A DNA stretch of 35,131 nucleotides from Akkermansiaceae bacterium (GCA_905181965.1 CAJIZY010000018.1:1-35131); one strand, 5' to 3'. Positions 25,666 to 34,934 are shown, numbered from the stretch's first letter. A program made the numbers and translations. Notes: generated by a model not told the origin, from the sequence alone.

Positions 25666-25695
25666 CAGCAATTCGAAGATCTAAAATTCACCATC

Positions 25696-27093
25696 TTGAA
25701 AGCACTCATCTTCTCTCTGCTCTGCGTCTCCGCATCTCTTCAGGCGGCAGATCGGCCCAACATCATCCTCGTCATGACCGATGACCAGGGCTGGGGCGAT
25801 ACTGGCTACAATGGTCACCCTCACCTCAAGACTCCCCACCTCGACCAAATGCAGGCCGAAGGAGTGACTTTTACCCGCTTCTACTCCGGCGCCGCAATGT
25901 GTTCCCCCACCCGCGGAAGTTGTTACACCGGGCGCAATCCCTACCGCTTTGGCATCACCTTCGCGATGAAGGGCATGCTTGAACCGACCGAGATCCCCAT
26001 CACTTCGATTCTTAAAAAACAGGGCTACACCACCGGCCACTTCGGCAAGTGGCACCTCGGCACTCTCTCAAAAGAAAAGGGCGATCAAAAACGCTGGGGC
26101 ACCTTCGCCAAGCAACCCGAGCGCTTCTACTGCCCGCCCTGGGAACGTGATGTCGATGTCTCCTTCGTCACCGAATCGAAAGTCCCCACCTGGGACCCCC
26201 TCATCGACCCCGGCCCGATTAAAAAGCAAAACTCCAGCGACCCCAATCCCGGTAAAGAATACGGCAACGATTACTTCACCGGCCCCGGCACCACCATCAC
26301 CGAAAATACCAAGGGCGATGATTCACGCGTCATCATGGACCGCGCCCTTCCCTTCATTCAAAAAGCCACCGAAAAAAAGTCGCCTTTCTTTGCAGCGATC
26401 TGGTTTCACACCCCGCACTCCCCCGTCGTCGGCGGACCAAAATATCGTAAAATGTACCACGACCAACCGGAACACGCGCAACATTACTACGCCTGTCTCA
26501 CCGCGATGGACGAACAAATCGGGCGTCTGCGCACCAAGCTCAAATCTCTGGGCATTGCTAACAATACCATGATTTGCTTCTGCTCTGACAACGGCCCCGC
26601 CCGCCAGGGATCACCTCGCCACGTCGGGACGGCCAAAAATCTAAAGGGATACAAGCTCTCCCTGAACGAAGGTGGCATCCGGGTTCCCGGACTCATGGTT
26701 TGGCCCGAGAAGATTAAAGAACCCCGCACCGTCACTGCCCCCTGCTTCACCTCCGACTACTTCCCCACCATCCTCGCCGCGCTCGAGATCCCCCTCCCCG
26801 GCGACCGCGCCTACGACGGAGTCGACATTCTTCCCTTCGCAATCGGCAAGCAAATCGAACGTAAAAAACCGCTCGGCTTCCTCAACAAAGACGGCAAAGA
26901 AGCGGCCTGGATCGAAAACCGCTACAAGCTCATTTCTCGAAAAAAAGGGAATGAACTCTACGACCTCATTAGTGACCCCGGAGAGAAAATAAACCTTATC
27001 GAAAAAGCTCCAAAGATTGCCAAACGAATGGAAGGACAACTTTTAATTTGGAGAACTGGGGTGATGGCAGAACTCAAACTCATTCCGAAGTGA
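25696..27093 (+). CDS. secreted arylsulfatase-like sulfatase (TTG start)
   Basis: 465 residues, beginning at TTG 25696. This is the only start that keeps the signal peptide (MKALIFSLLCVSASLQAA) before DRPNIILVMTDDQGWGD; no ATG is available. The formylglycine motif is CSPTR (C69). GHFGKWHLGT supplies the conserved Lys and His that contact sulfate, and FCSDNGP supplies metal-binding Asp/Asn. The length and motifs fit the arylsulfatase A / N-acetylgalactosamine-6-sulfatase-like group. It follows the previous sulfatase by 30 bp and is probably co-transcribed. The TTG start may lower its expression relative to its partner. It likely acts in the periplasm or outside on sulfated polysaccharide; the exact sugar is unknown. 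Confidence 0.92.
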   Translation: MKALIFSLLCVSASLQAADRPNIILVMTDDQGWGDTGYNGHPHLKTPHLDQMQAEGVTFTRFYSGAAMCSPTRGSCYTGRNPYRFGITFAMKGMLEPTEIPITSILKKQGYTTGHFGKWHLGTLSKEKGDQKRWGTFAKQPERFYCPPWERDVDVSFVTESKVPTWDPLIDPGPIKKQNSSDPNPGKEYGNDYFTGPGTTITENTKGDDSRVIMDRALPFIQKATEKKSPFFAAIWFHTPHSPVVGGPKYRKMYHDQPEHAQHYYACLTAMDEQIGRLRTKLKSLGIANNTMICFCSDNGPARQGSPRHVGTAKNLKGYKLSLNEGGIRVPGLMVWPEKIKEPRTVTAPCFTSDYFPTILAALEIPLPGDRAYDGVDILPFAIGKQIERKKPLGFLNKDGKEAAWIENRYKLISRKKGNELYDLISDPGEKINLIEKAPKIAKRMEGQLLIWRTGVMAELKLIPK

Positions 27094-27241
27094 CCTAGTC
27101 AAGGTTTGTAAATCTAATGTTCGATGAAAAAAACCCGTCATTTCAACTTCTCCCAACCCACTTTATTTGTAAATCTCGCAAAGTGGTTCACCCTGAAATT
27201 ATTAGCGCCTTTTTACTAGCCACCACCCAACCAATCTTTCC

Positions 27242-27270
27242 TCATTCCTCCTGAATATCACGAGGAATGA
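27242..27270. promoter_or_regulatory. inverted repeat upstream of the DUF4407 gene
   Basis: TCATTCCTC (27242-27250) and GAGGAATGA (27262-27270) are perfect 9-bp arms around 11 bases, with no T-run after them, so an operator is more likely than a terminator. The direct repeat AACTGTAG occurs twice just downstream (about 27273-27296), and TTTGTAAATCT occurs twice at about 27104-27179. All lie between the sulfatase pair and the ATG at 27318. Confidence 0.3.
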
Positions 27271-27317
27271 TAAACTGTAGCCCATTCAACTGTAGGTAAT
27301 TAGCCTCGATCCTTACC

Positions 27318-29006
27318 ATGCTTCATTCCATCAAACACTTCTTCTTCTGGCTTTCTGGCGCGGGCTCCGAAACTCTCGAACAATGCCCTAACTGGGAACA
27401 GCGTAAATACGTCGCTTTTGGGGCCACGGTCCTTGTTCCCTGTGCCTTCGCCTTTATCGCCTGCGCATATGCTCTTTCGACCATCACGGACAATGCTATG
27501 GTCATTTTTCCGGTGGCCTTGGTCTGGGCCTTCATCATTCTCACCATCGACCGGGCCCTCGTCGCTGGCTACCGGGCCTTTCTCTCGTGGCCTCGCAAAC
27601 TCTCCCAGTTCGCCCTGCGCCTTGTTGTGGCTATTCTAATGGGCCTCACCATCGCCCACCCTCTTGTTCTCCTTCTCTTCAGCGACACCGTAAGCTCGGT
27701 CATCGAGGAGGATCGCGCGACGGAAATCGAACAGGTCCGAACCCAGTTCGGAGAGACCAAGTCTGGAGTGCGTGGCGAAATTGGGAAACTGGAACAGGCG
27801 ATTGCCACACAACGCGAAAAGTGGACCGAAAGTTTTCAAGCTCGTTTCATCATTCAGGAGCCCAACTCCAAGGGCGATGCTATTCCCGGCCTGACTCCCG
27901 AGCAACAACAGGAACTAGATGACGCTATCGCCGAATCAACCTCCCCCTTCACTGACCGGCTTGCGATCGTTCAAGAACAATACGACGGCCTTTCCCCCCA
28001 ATATGCAAAATTACAAACTGAGCTCTCGTTTTGGCAGACGGAATATGAGCGCGAGCTTAATGGCCAGCGCTCGGGCTTGGTAGGTGAAGGACCTCGAGCA
28101 AGATCCATTAAGGCCGACCAACTTGAGCCACGCCGGACCGACTCGCAACGACTCGCCCGTCAGCTCGAACATCTCAGCGGTGAGAAGTCCATGCTCGAAA
28201 CTCAGGCCCGCACCGCCGAAGCGAGCGCCATCAAAGTATTTGAAACTCGCCTCGCAGAAATCGAAGCTGCCAATCGGGCTGAAGAAAAACGCGTTATGGC
28301 TCTCAAAAGGCAGGTTGAAGAAGATCAGGCGAGTGCCTTTGTGACCCAGCAAAATGCCCTTCGAGTCACCATCAAAGAGCAAATTGATTCACTTCTCGCC
28401 GAACAACAGCTCGCTAAAAATGAATTGGCTGCCGTTGGCGTCGAAGAACGAGACAGACTGAAGTCGATTCGGGAGGAACCCCGTCGCGATATCCTCACAC
28501 AAACTCTCGCCCTTCACAACTTGTTCGAGGAAGGAGCCGAAGGTGGTCGATTTGCCTTCTATACTTACATCATTCTCACCGCCCTCTTCATGTTAGTCGA
28601 CACGATACCGCTGGTGGTAAAATTCTTCACCAAGGCAGGGCCTTATGACACCTTGGTCGATCGTGACGAAATCTCCTTCGACTCCGAGCATAGCGCTTTT
28701 AAGTCGAGCAATGACCGCTACATGGAGAATCTCTCCGAGGGTAACCTTATCTCAGTGACTCGTAACAAGGGGCTCGAGAACGCTCTAGTAGATGGCATAG
28801 AACACTCACGCGCCGGCCGCGAATTCCTCGCCTCTCTCGTCGTGATGGAAAAATCATTTGCCGAAGAAATGCGGATTGAACAAGAAACCCTTGCTCACTC
28901 CAATCCCGAGAAGCGAGCTATGCTTGAGAAAATGAAAGCCAGCTTTTACGAAGACCTCCACCGCCGGATGGAAGCCTTCTTCAAAAACGGGGCCACCCAG
29001 AGTTGA
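27318..29006 (+). CDS. DUF4407-family membrane protein with long periplasmic coiled coil
   Basis: 562 residues. Transmembrane segments are predicted by eye at about 33-55, 61-78 and 98-121. A long Glu/Gln/Arg-rich helical region (about 125-400) with coiled-coil character follows, then a fourth membrane segment (about 412-436, FYTYIILTALFMLVDTIPLVV) and a helical C-terminal tail. The N-terminal block (FFFWLSGAGSETLEQCPNWEQRKYV) and the TIDRALV turn between helices 2 and 3 are the hallmarks of DUF4407. The family's function is not known. Bacteroidota and Verrucomicrobiota carry it widely, and its shape resembles envelope stator or scaffold proteins, but that is speculation. Its stop is only 24 bp from the stop of the convergent - strand operon. 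Confidence 0.9.
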   Translation: MLHSIKHFFFWLSGAGSETLEQCPNWEQRKYVAFGATVLVPCAFAFIACAYALSTITDNAMVIFPVALVWAFIILTIDRALVAGYRAFLSWPRKLSQFALRLVVAILMGLTIAHPLVLLLFSDTVSSVIEEDRATEIEQVRTQFGETKSGVRGEIGKLEQAIATQREKWTESFQARFIIQEPNSKGDAIPGLTPEQQQELDDAIAESTSPFTDRLAIVQEQYDGLSPQYAKLQTELSFWQTEYERELNGQRSGLVGEGPRARSIKADQLEPRRTDSQRLARQLEHLSGEKSMLETQARTAEASAIKVFETRLAEIEAANRAEEKRVMALKRQVEEDQASAFVTQQNALRVTIKEQIDSLLAEQQLAKNELAAVGVEERDRLKSIREEPRRDILTQTLALHNLFEEGAEGGRFAFYTYIILTALFMLVDTIPLVVKFFTKAGPYDTLVDRDEISFDSEHSAFKSSNDRYMENLSEGNLISVTRNKGLENALVDGIEHSRAGREFLASLVVMEKSFAEEMRIEQETLAHSNPEKRAMLEKMKASFYEDLHRRMEAFFKNGATQS

Positions 29007-29030
29007 ACTCTCATTCTTTAAAGGAGTCGC

Positions 29031-31556
29031 CTACTTCCTTTTATCATTAGCGGTAATCTTGCCATCCTTATTGGTGTCGACGTTGGGGAATTGCCCACGG
29101 AAGATGTTGAGATGCTCTTCGCGGGACAGCTTTCCATCTTTGTTTTTGTCGGAACCTTTGAGGGCCTTGGGGTGGGAGAATTCTTTTGCGTCGAGAAAGC
29201 CGTCTCCGTTTTTATCCTTGGGGTCGAACTGCTTGGCGCGGTAGTCGAGGAATTCCTTTGGAGTGATGACTTGGTCACGATTGAGGTCCATACCTCGCAC
29301 CATTCCAACGGGCAGGATGGTGATCTTTACCAACTTGGGTTTTTGGGACTTGGGGTTTTCTATTTTGTTTGTTGCTTCAACAAAATGCTCAGGGGAGTTT
29401 CCAAAGTTGCCTAGGAATGATGCAAGCGATTGATCGTAATCGACGTGGGGGACGATCCAGAGGTTTCGAAAGGAAACGCCGGTGCCTTTGTGGTCTTGGA
29501 TTTTGAGAGGGAGTGGGCCGTGTTTTTTGTAGGGCTTGCCGACTTCGCCATAGGCCCAGGCATCTTGGTGGATGAGGATACCATTGTGATACATGGTGAC
29601 GCGGAGGGGTTCCAAAAGGGAGCCGTTATCGTGGAATTCAGGGGCCTTGTAGAGGATGTCGTAGGACTGCCATTTGCCAGGCTTGCGGCAGGCGTTGGCG
29701 CGGGGTGGTTGTTGGCCGTAAATCGAGCCGCAGTGGCCGTCGGCGAAGGTCGGGTTTTGGTAGCTGTTGACGACCTGGAGTTCGTAGCCGGACATCAAAA
29801 ACACGCCGGAGTTGCCGTAGAGTTGGCCGGTCCAGTTTAGATCATCGGAGGGATCGAAGCAGAATTCGAGGTGGATGCGGGCGGAGCCGTAGGACTCCTT
29901 GGTGGCGTTGCTGCCCTTGCCGCGTGGCATGACTCCTTGAGCGTCGAATTTCCAGTCTGGATTGGTCCACTGGGAGGCATCGAGCACCGTGGCCTTGGCG
30001 GGGACGGGAACGACGCAGTCTTTTCCCGAGAGGGGTGCCACGACGGGGGGATGCGGTCGCGTTTTGTCATTCCGAACCCAACCTGACCCCACAAGCTTAA
30101 TGGCGTGGGGCTTTTTCTGGCGCGCTTGTTTGGCGGGAAGAAGTTTGTTGGCGGTGTAGTAGATCGTGTCGAACTCGAGGGGCCGGGCCTTGGCGTTCTT
30201 TTGCTCGGGGAATTTGATGGTGTAGACTTTTCCGGCGGTGAGCGGGACATCGAAGGTGACGGTCTTACGATCTTTGGAGAGCTTAAAATTGGTCACTTTC
30301 AGCTCCTTTTCATCGACCATGGGCGAGCCGTAGGTGCTGTAATAATGGTAGTGATAGTTGGTGACCGCGGGGGTGATTTCAGGCCCAAGAGGTTCGGTAA
30401 AGTTGACCTCGAAGCCAGTTTTGGTGAGTTGGCTGGAGTGGATCGCAAAGGGCGTTGTATTGCCATCCCACTCGGCGTATTGCAGGGCGGTGCGCTTGCC
30501 TCCGACGCTGAACCAACCGCGTCCGACCTGGGCGGACCAGAGGCGACCTTGTTGATCAAAAGCGAGCTTCACGCCGCCGGAGCTGGTGCCACGAAGGAAG
30601 TCGACACACCATCCTTGGTAGTCGCCATCGACTTTCTCAACGCCGCAGCGGAAGTAGTTTGATTGGCGTTGGTCGGTGATGAAGATTTGGTTTTTGAAGG
30701 GGCCAAATTTTCCGTCGGTGGTGTCCCAGACCGGGCTGCCGGGCGAGTTGGCGATGGCTTCGCGCGGGAACCAGATGGCCGGTGGGGTGCGGAGTTTGTC
30801 AAAGTCGGCCGCTTTGAGGGAAAGGACTTTTTCCTTTGTAAAATCCGGGCGGGCGGGAAGCGAGGCCGGATGGCCGTAGAAGTTGCCCTCGCGGACGTGG
30901 TAGAGGCAGCAGTCGGCAACCCAATCGCCTTGGTTTTCGGTGATGAAAAGTTCGTCACTTGGGCTCATCCCGATGCCACAGGGCGAGCGGAATCCGGAAG
31001 CGAGTGGTTGGAAGTGCCCGCGTCGGTCGGACCGATAAACCCAGCCACGCCAGGGGGCATTGTAAGCCATGTTCCCCCCTCCCTTCCCCTTCGGTTTACC
31101 ATCGGGGACAACGAATTCGCCGCGCGCGCCGAGGTTGAGGGACGCGTATTTTCGGCCGAGAGAATCTACAACCGGGCCGTAGTGATATTCGTGGTATTCG
31201 CCGGAGATGCCGAAGGCGTCAGTGACGCACTCGTAACGGTCGCAGATTCCGTCTTTATTGTGATCGACGAGGCGCGTGAGTTCGGGTTTTTGCGCGACGT
31301 AATAGGAATCTTCTTTTTCGTCGTAGTGGATGCCATTGGGCTCCATGAGGTTCTCGGCGAACTTGGTCCAGGCCTTGTTTTTGTATTCCCAGACCTCGCC
31401 TTCCCAAGAGACAACCGCGAGGGTGCCATCGGGTTTATGACAGAGGCCAAGAACGGTAACTGCTCCTTTGGGGAGAGGAACGGTTTCGAGTTTATAGCCA
31501 GCAGGGATTTGCGCGAGCAGAGGAGCGGCGAGGAGGGCGAAGATCAGAGATTTCAT
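29031..31556 (-). CDS. secreted beta-propeller / 3-keto-disaccharide hydrolase (DUF1080) / EF-hand protein
   Basis: 841 residues with a signal peptide (MKSLIFALLAAPLLAQ). Residues about 17-370 form a sugar-dehydrogenase-like beta-propeller (GLCHKPDGTLAVVSWEGEVWEY, EPNGIHYDEKED, GFRSPCGIGMSPSDELFITENQGDW). An Ig-like domain follows (about 385-480). A DUF1080 jelly-roll lies at about 560-705 (GNSGVFLMSGYELQVVNSYQNP, GKWQSYDILYKAP, GVSFRNLWIVP). The C-terminal 90 residues hold four EF-hand-type calcium loops (DLNRDQVITPKEF, DKNGDGFLDAKEF, DKNKDGKLSREEH, DTNKDGKITANDK). DUF1080 domains are known to cleave 3-keto glycosides. The propeller plus the cytochrome c encoded upstream could supply the oxidation, but that is inference. 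Its ATG directly abuts the stop of the cytochrome gene (TAAATG), so the two are co-translated. Confidence 0.88.
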   Translation of the reverse strand: MKSLIFALLAAPLLAQIPAGYKLETVPLPKGAVTVLGLCHKPDGTLAVVSWEGEVWEYKNKAWTKFAENLMEPNGIHYDEKEDSYYVAQKPELTRLVDHNKDGICDRYECVTDAFGISGEYHEYHYGPVVDSLGRKYASLNLGARGEFVVPDGKPKGKGGGNMAYNAPWRGWVYRSDRRGHFQPLASGFRSPCGIGMSPSDELFITENQGDWVADCCLYHVREGNFYGHPASLPARPDFTKEKVLSLKAADFDKLRTPPAIWFPREAIANSPGSPVWDTTDGKFGPFKNQIFITDQRQSNYFRCGVEKVDGDYQGWCVDFLRGTSSGGVKLAFDQQGRLWSAQVGRGWFSVGGKRTALQYAEWDGNTTPFAIHSSQLTKTGFEVNFTEPLGPEITPAVTNYHYHYYSTYGSPMVDEKELKVTNFKLSKDRKTVTFDVPLTAGKVYTIKFPEQKNAKARPLEFDTIYYTANKLLPAKQARQKKPHAIKLVGSGWVRNDKTRPHPPVVAPLSGKDCVVPVPAKATVLDASQWTNPDWKFDAQGVMPRGKGSNATKESYGSARIHLEFCFDPSDDLNWTGQLYGNSGVFLMSGYELQVVNSYQNPTFADGHCGSIYGQQPPRANACRKPGKWQSYDILYKAPEFHDNGSLLEPLRVTMYHNGILIHQDAWAYGEVGKPYKKHGPLPLKIQDHKGTGVSFRNLWIVPHVDYDQSLASFLGNFGNSPEHFVEATNKIENPKSQKPKLVKITILPVGMVRGMDLNRDQVITPKEFLDYRAKQFDPKDKNGDGFLDAKEFSHPKALKGSDKNKDGKLSREEHLNIFRGQFPNVDTNKDGKITANDKRK

Positions 31557-32678
31557 TTACTGGATGGAAATGGTGAAGGAATTGTCGCTTTGTGGGACAA
31601 GCGTGACTGTGGTGGGCTTACCATCGACGACGGAATGAATGAGGGCTTTGTCACCTTTCGATTCATAGGCGATGAACTCGATGTTCGAGGACTTGAGGAT
31701 AGGGCGTGTGCTTTCTGAAATTTCGGTGCCGTTGATTTCGGACTGTTTCTGGCTGCGGTCGGGCAGTGACGGGGTTTGATTAATCTCAGCAGAGTGCCAA
31801 GCCTTGAGGATGGAGCCGTCGACGGTGTTATAGGCGACAATGACTTTATTCGGCAGAAGACACAGAAGCGCGCGTGGCGGGAGGTCTTTGATCCACTTGC
31901 GGACGATTTTCACTTCGGGTCCGGCCACAATAATTTTGGGGATATTTCCCTGCAGGCTGCGACCGGAGAGCGGGAAACGGGTGCCGGCGGGACCCGTCAA
32001 GGTGCCGTGGAAGCGATAGGCGTGGGACTTTTTCTCCGTGTGCAGAATTTCAAAAGTGTAGGAGCCCGGCTTTAGATCGAGGGCCTTGTTGAAGTCGTCG
32101 CCTTTTGGTTTGGAATCATCGGAGTAGTGCACTTCCTCTCCTTCGAAATAAACAGCGGTGCGCCCAAGACGCCGGATCGCAAAGTGGTAGGACCCGGGTT
32201 TTTGGATATGGACTTTCGCTGTCACGCGGATGACGCCAACGGCATTTCGCGGCATGTAAATCCAGTTTTCCGGAAGAAGCGTTTGGGAGGTGGATTCACC
32301 GGTTTTGAAGAGATCAGGCGTGAGTCGTTTCTCTTTAAAAAACTCCGGCGGATAAATCGAGCGGATCATTTCCCGAACTCCTTCTTGTTGAGAAAGGAGA
32401 AAGTCGCGAAGAGCGAGACGGTCGACCTCGGAAAAGACGTCTTTATAGCCGATCATTTCCGAGCCTTCAACGCCATGGTCGATGACATCGAGGATGGCCG
32501 AGGGTGATGACCCGTGGTGCCAATATTGATCCTTCAGAGAGGGGCCGATGCCGCCATCGAGGGTGGGGCCGTGACAGGTAAAGCAGATTTGAGAATATAA
32601 GGTTTTGCCACGCTCTAGGTCCGCAGCAGTGACATTTGCGACGCCAAAAAGCATCAGGAATAAAAGTCGAAATTTCAT
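31557..32678 (-). CDS. exported monohaem cytochrome c with C-terminal beta domains
   Basis: 373 residues with a signal peptide (MKFRLLFLMLFGVANVTAA). Residues 20-100 are a class I cytochrome c: the haem site is CFTCH (C32, C35, H36), and M75 in GSEMIGY is a likely sixth ligand. The remainder (about 120-370) is beta-rich, including a PA14- or CBM-like section (KVHIQKPGSYHFAIRRLGRTAVYFEGEEV, LDLKPGSYTFEIL), so it may also contact carbohydrate. It lies between a sulfatase gene (22 bp upstream) and the propeller/DUF1080 gene (directly abutting). It is therefore probably the electron acceptor for an oxidation done by that protein. Haem is covalently attached in the periplasm. The redox partner is inferred, not shown. 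Confidence 0.88.
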   Translation of the reverse strand: MKFRLLFLMLFGVANVTAADLERGKTLYSQICFTCHGPTLDGGIGPSLKDQYWHHGSSPSAILDVIDHGVEGSEMIGYKDVFSEVDRLALRDFLLSQQEGVREMIRSIYPPEFFKEKRLTPDLFKTGESTSQTLLPENWIYMPRNAVGVIRVTAKVHIQKPGSYHFAIRRLGRTAVYFEGEEVHYSDDSKPKGDDFNKALDLKPGSYTFEILHTEKKSHAYRFHGTLTGPAGTRFPLSGRSLQGNIPKIIVAGPEVKIVRKWIKDLPPRALLCLLPNKVIVAYNTVDGSILKAWHSAEINQTPSLPDRSQKQSEINGTEISESTRPILKSSNIEFIAYESKGDKALIHSVVDGKPTTVTLVPQSDNSFTISIQ

Positions 32679-32700
32679 AATTATTTGCCTTTATCGCAAC

Positions 32701-34095
32701 TCACTTCCCAACCTTTTTGCTATGATCGCCTGGGTAGGCCCAACCATAGCCTTTGGGGATAATAGGTTTGTCGCTCACAATCTGTGGAATCTTAGCGAGC
32801 GGGGCCAGAGTCTGTTTCCAGGCAATATGTTTAGACGCAATTTGCACAACCACCTTTGGATGCTTCTTTGCAAGATTAGTTTCCTCCATAGGATCATTTT
32901 CCAGATCAAAAAGTTGCCACGCGTCTTTGTCATATTTTTTGTAAAGACGCCAATTTTTCCACCGGGCGGCAATGAGATGTCTGCGCTCAGCATCACCCGG
33001 TTCATTATTGAGCCAGAAGAGATACTCATGCGCCTCGTTGGTGTTTTCCCCCTTCAGGTAAGGGAACAAATTCACTCCATCACAATGCTTGGGAATCGAC
33101 TTGCTCGTCAGTGCGGCGATCGTGGAATAGAAGTCGAAATTGGCAGTCATACCATCGTGTTGAATTCCTGCGGGGAGTGTGCCAGGCATGGAGAAGATCG
33201 TGGGCACGCGGACCCAGCCTTCTTTCTGCGTGCCCTTTCCTTTGCCGCCGGTGTAGGGCGCCGATGATGCGCCTTCGCCACCGTTGCCACCATTGTCACT
33301 GGAGAAAATGATCAGCGTTTTTTTGCGCAGACCCTGTTTCTCCAGTGTTTGGATGAGCTTGCCGATTTGGTCATCAACCGAGACGATGGCGCCGGCCAGC
33401 TTGCGGCGCTCCCCCTTGGCGGTCGTTCGTTTCATCAAGCTTTCGGGGGCTTCGGTGCTGGGTGAGTGGACTGCTGCCGGGGACCAGTAGAGAAAGAAGG
33501 GGGACTTCTTATGTCGCTCGATGAAATTGACCATCGAGTTGCCATCGTAATCAGTCAGCCAAACCGTCTCGCCAGCTTCATTGAGACAGAAGTATTTCGA
33601 GGTGCGTAGTTTGCGAATTTTTGCAGATTGCCCAGCGAGTTCTTTCTTGGTGTAGGTTTTTTTTGGCGGATCTTTGGCAACTTCAGCGAATCCCACTTGC
33701 AATGGCCCTTGTTTTTTTGAACCGAGATCCCATTTGCCAATGTGCCCGGTTACGTAGCCATTCCCGCTTAGAAATTTAGCCAGGGTGGGGCGATCCTCCG
33801 GGATCGGCAGGCCACGCGACATTCCATATTTTCCAAATCGCTGAGCATATTGGCCCATCATGAGACTGCACCGGCTCGGGCAGCACGGAGGATTAGTGAT
33901 ATAGGAAGCCGTGAAGAGAACACCCTCTTTTGCAAGTCGATCAATGTTTGGTGTAGGGATATCCTTGCACCCATAGCAGCCGAGATCGCCGTAGCCGAGA
34001 TCGTCGATGTAGATGAGGACAATGTTCGGCTTGGCTGCGAGTAGGCCGCAGGCTGAGACCGCAATTGAGGTGACTAATATAAGGAAGAATTTCAT
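32701..34095 (-). CDS. secreted sulfatase with GKWD variant, possible lipoprotein
   Basis: 464 residues from the ATG at 34095; a longer frame from 34173 adds 26 residues without a signal sequence. The N-terminus MKFFLILVTSIAVSACGLLAAKP holds a signal peptide and a possible lipobox (VSAC, Cys16), so the enzyme may be lipid-anchored. Cutting at LLAA is the alternative. The core reads NIVLIYIDDLGYGDLGCYG, with formylglycine motif CCPSR (C71). FSSDNGGNG supplies metal ligands. At the usual GKWHLG the sequence reads GKWDLG: the sulfate-contacting His is Asp. It is the first gene of the operon sulfatase - cytochrome c - propeller/DUF1080 (22-bp gap), so desulfation and oxidative cleavage of one glycan may be linked. 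Confidence 0.92.
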   Translation of the reverse strand: MKFFLILVTSIAVSACGLLAAKPNIVLIYIDDLGYGDLGCYGCKDIPTPNIDRLAKEGVLFTASYITNPPCCPSRCSLMMGQYAQRFGKYGMSRGLPIPEDRPTLAKFLSGNGYVTGHIGKWDLGSKKQGPLQVGFAEVAKDPPKKTYTKKELAGQSAKIRKLRTSKYFCLNEAGETVWLTDYDGNSMVNFIERHKKSPFFLYWSPAAVHSPSTEAPESLMKRTTAKGERRKLAGAIVSVDDQIGKLIQTLEKQGLRKKTLIIFSSDNGGNGGEGASSAPYTGGKGKGTQKEGWVRVPTIFSMPGTLPAGIQHDGMTANFDFYSTIAALTSKSIPKHCDGVNLFPYLKGENTNEAHEYLFWLNNEPGDAERRHLIAARWKNWRLYKKYDKDAWQLFDLENDPMEETNLAKKHPKVVVQIASKHIAWKQTLAPLAKIPQIVSDKPIIPKGYGWAYPGDHSKKVGK

Positions 34096-34214
34096 GATGA
34101 AGGTTTTTGTTTTCGGAGAGCCAGGATTACGGTTTTTGATAGGCAGGAGAAAGACACCCCGTTCCCGGATCAAAAAGACATCGCCTCGAAACAGATAATA
34201 AAACCTAAGTTTTA

Positions 34215-34934
34215 CTATTTCTTGCGAAGAGGGACATTGAGCGCTCTGAGAACAAGGCTCGAAAGTAACCGATTACCTTTCTCATTTAAGTGGACGCCAT
34301 CCGAGGTGAAAATTCCTTTGGTCGCATTTTCTGGGTTACGTCTCTTAAGTTGGTTGAGAAAAGATTTTCGGAGGTCGAGCAGCTGAGATTTAGTTTCCTT
34401 GGCCACCTTTCTGCTGATGTCTGAATACTGGTCGAGCATCTTATCATCAGAATTTGAGCCATCTGACTTCTCACCAATCACCGTTGGAGTGCAAAGGATG
34501 ACCCGAGCCCCAGCCTTATTGATCTTCAAAATCATTTCCTTAAGGCCATTTTCGAAATCCTCTGGCGTAGTCCCCTTTTTCCCCCTCGCAACAACCGCTG
34601 GATGTGTCCAATGCCAGACATCGTTAATGCCTAGATAGATGAAAACAATACTCGGATTTTTCTGGAGGACGTCTTTGCTAAGCCGCTTTTGGCAGTCCGG
34701 GACTTTATGGCCACCGATCCCGGCGCCAATCAATTCGATCTTAAGTTCGGGATAAGCTTTAGCAATGGCTTGTGAAGATAAGGTAATATACCCGCCCTTC
34801 CGTGCACCGGCAGCGGTAATAGAATCTCCCAGAAAAACAATCCGGTCGTTTTTCTTTAACGCTTCCTGACCCAAGACCGCCGTGCTGAATATTAAGAAAA
34901 GAAGGAGCGAAATGTTGATTGTTATGACTCTCAT
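34215..34934 (-). CDS. secreted SGNH/GDSL-family hydrolase
   Basis: 239 residues with a signal peptide (MRVITINISLLLFLIFSTAVLG). The four SGNH blocks are present: GDSIT (nucleophile Ser38), the Gly in GAGIGGHKVPD, Asn in YLGINDVWHW, and the Asp/His pair in SDGVHLNEKG. The family includes carbohydrate esterases that remove acetyl groups, lipases and thioesterases. Among sulfatases and a DUF1080 protein, a carbohydrate esterase is the likeliest role (inference). It lies 119 bp before the sulfatase of the following - strand operon and may be transcribed with it. Confidence 0.9.
   Translation of the reverse strand: MRVITINISLLLFLIFSTAVLGQEALKKNDRIVFLGDSITAAGARKGGYITLSSQAIAKAYPELKIELIGAGIGGHKVPDCQKRLSKDVLQKNPSIVFIYLGINDVWHWTHPAVVARGKKGTTPEDFENGLKEMILKINKAGARVILCTPTVIGEKSDGSNSDDKMLDQYSDISRKVAKETKSQLLDLRKSFLNQLKRRNPENATKGIFTSDGVHLNEKGNRLLSSLVLRALNVPLRKK

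Noticed and set aside
25057..25671. 204-codon minus-strand frame opposite the sulfamidase-like gene
   Set aside because: It shadows a well-conserved sulfatase, with no family features of its own.
30663..31718. 351-codon open frame on the plus strand opposite the propeller/DUF1080 gene
   Set aside because: It is antisense to a gene with a signal peptide, recognisable domains and EF-hands. Its translation has no motif and is rich in Gly/Val/Glu/Asp, as expected from a reverse-complement shadow.
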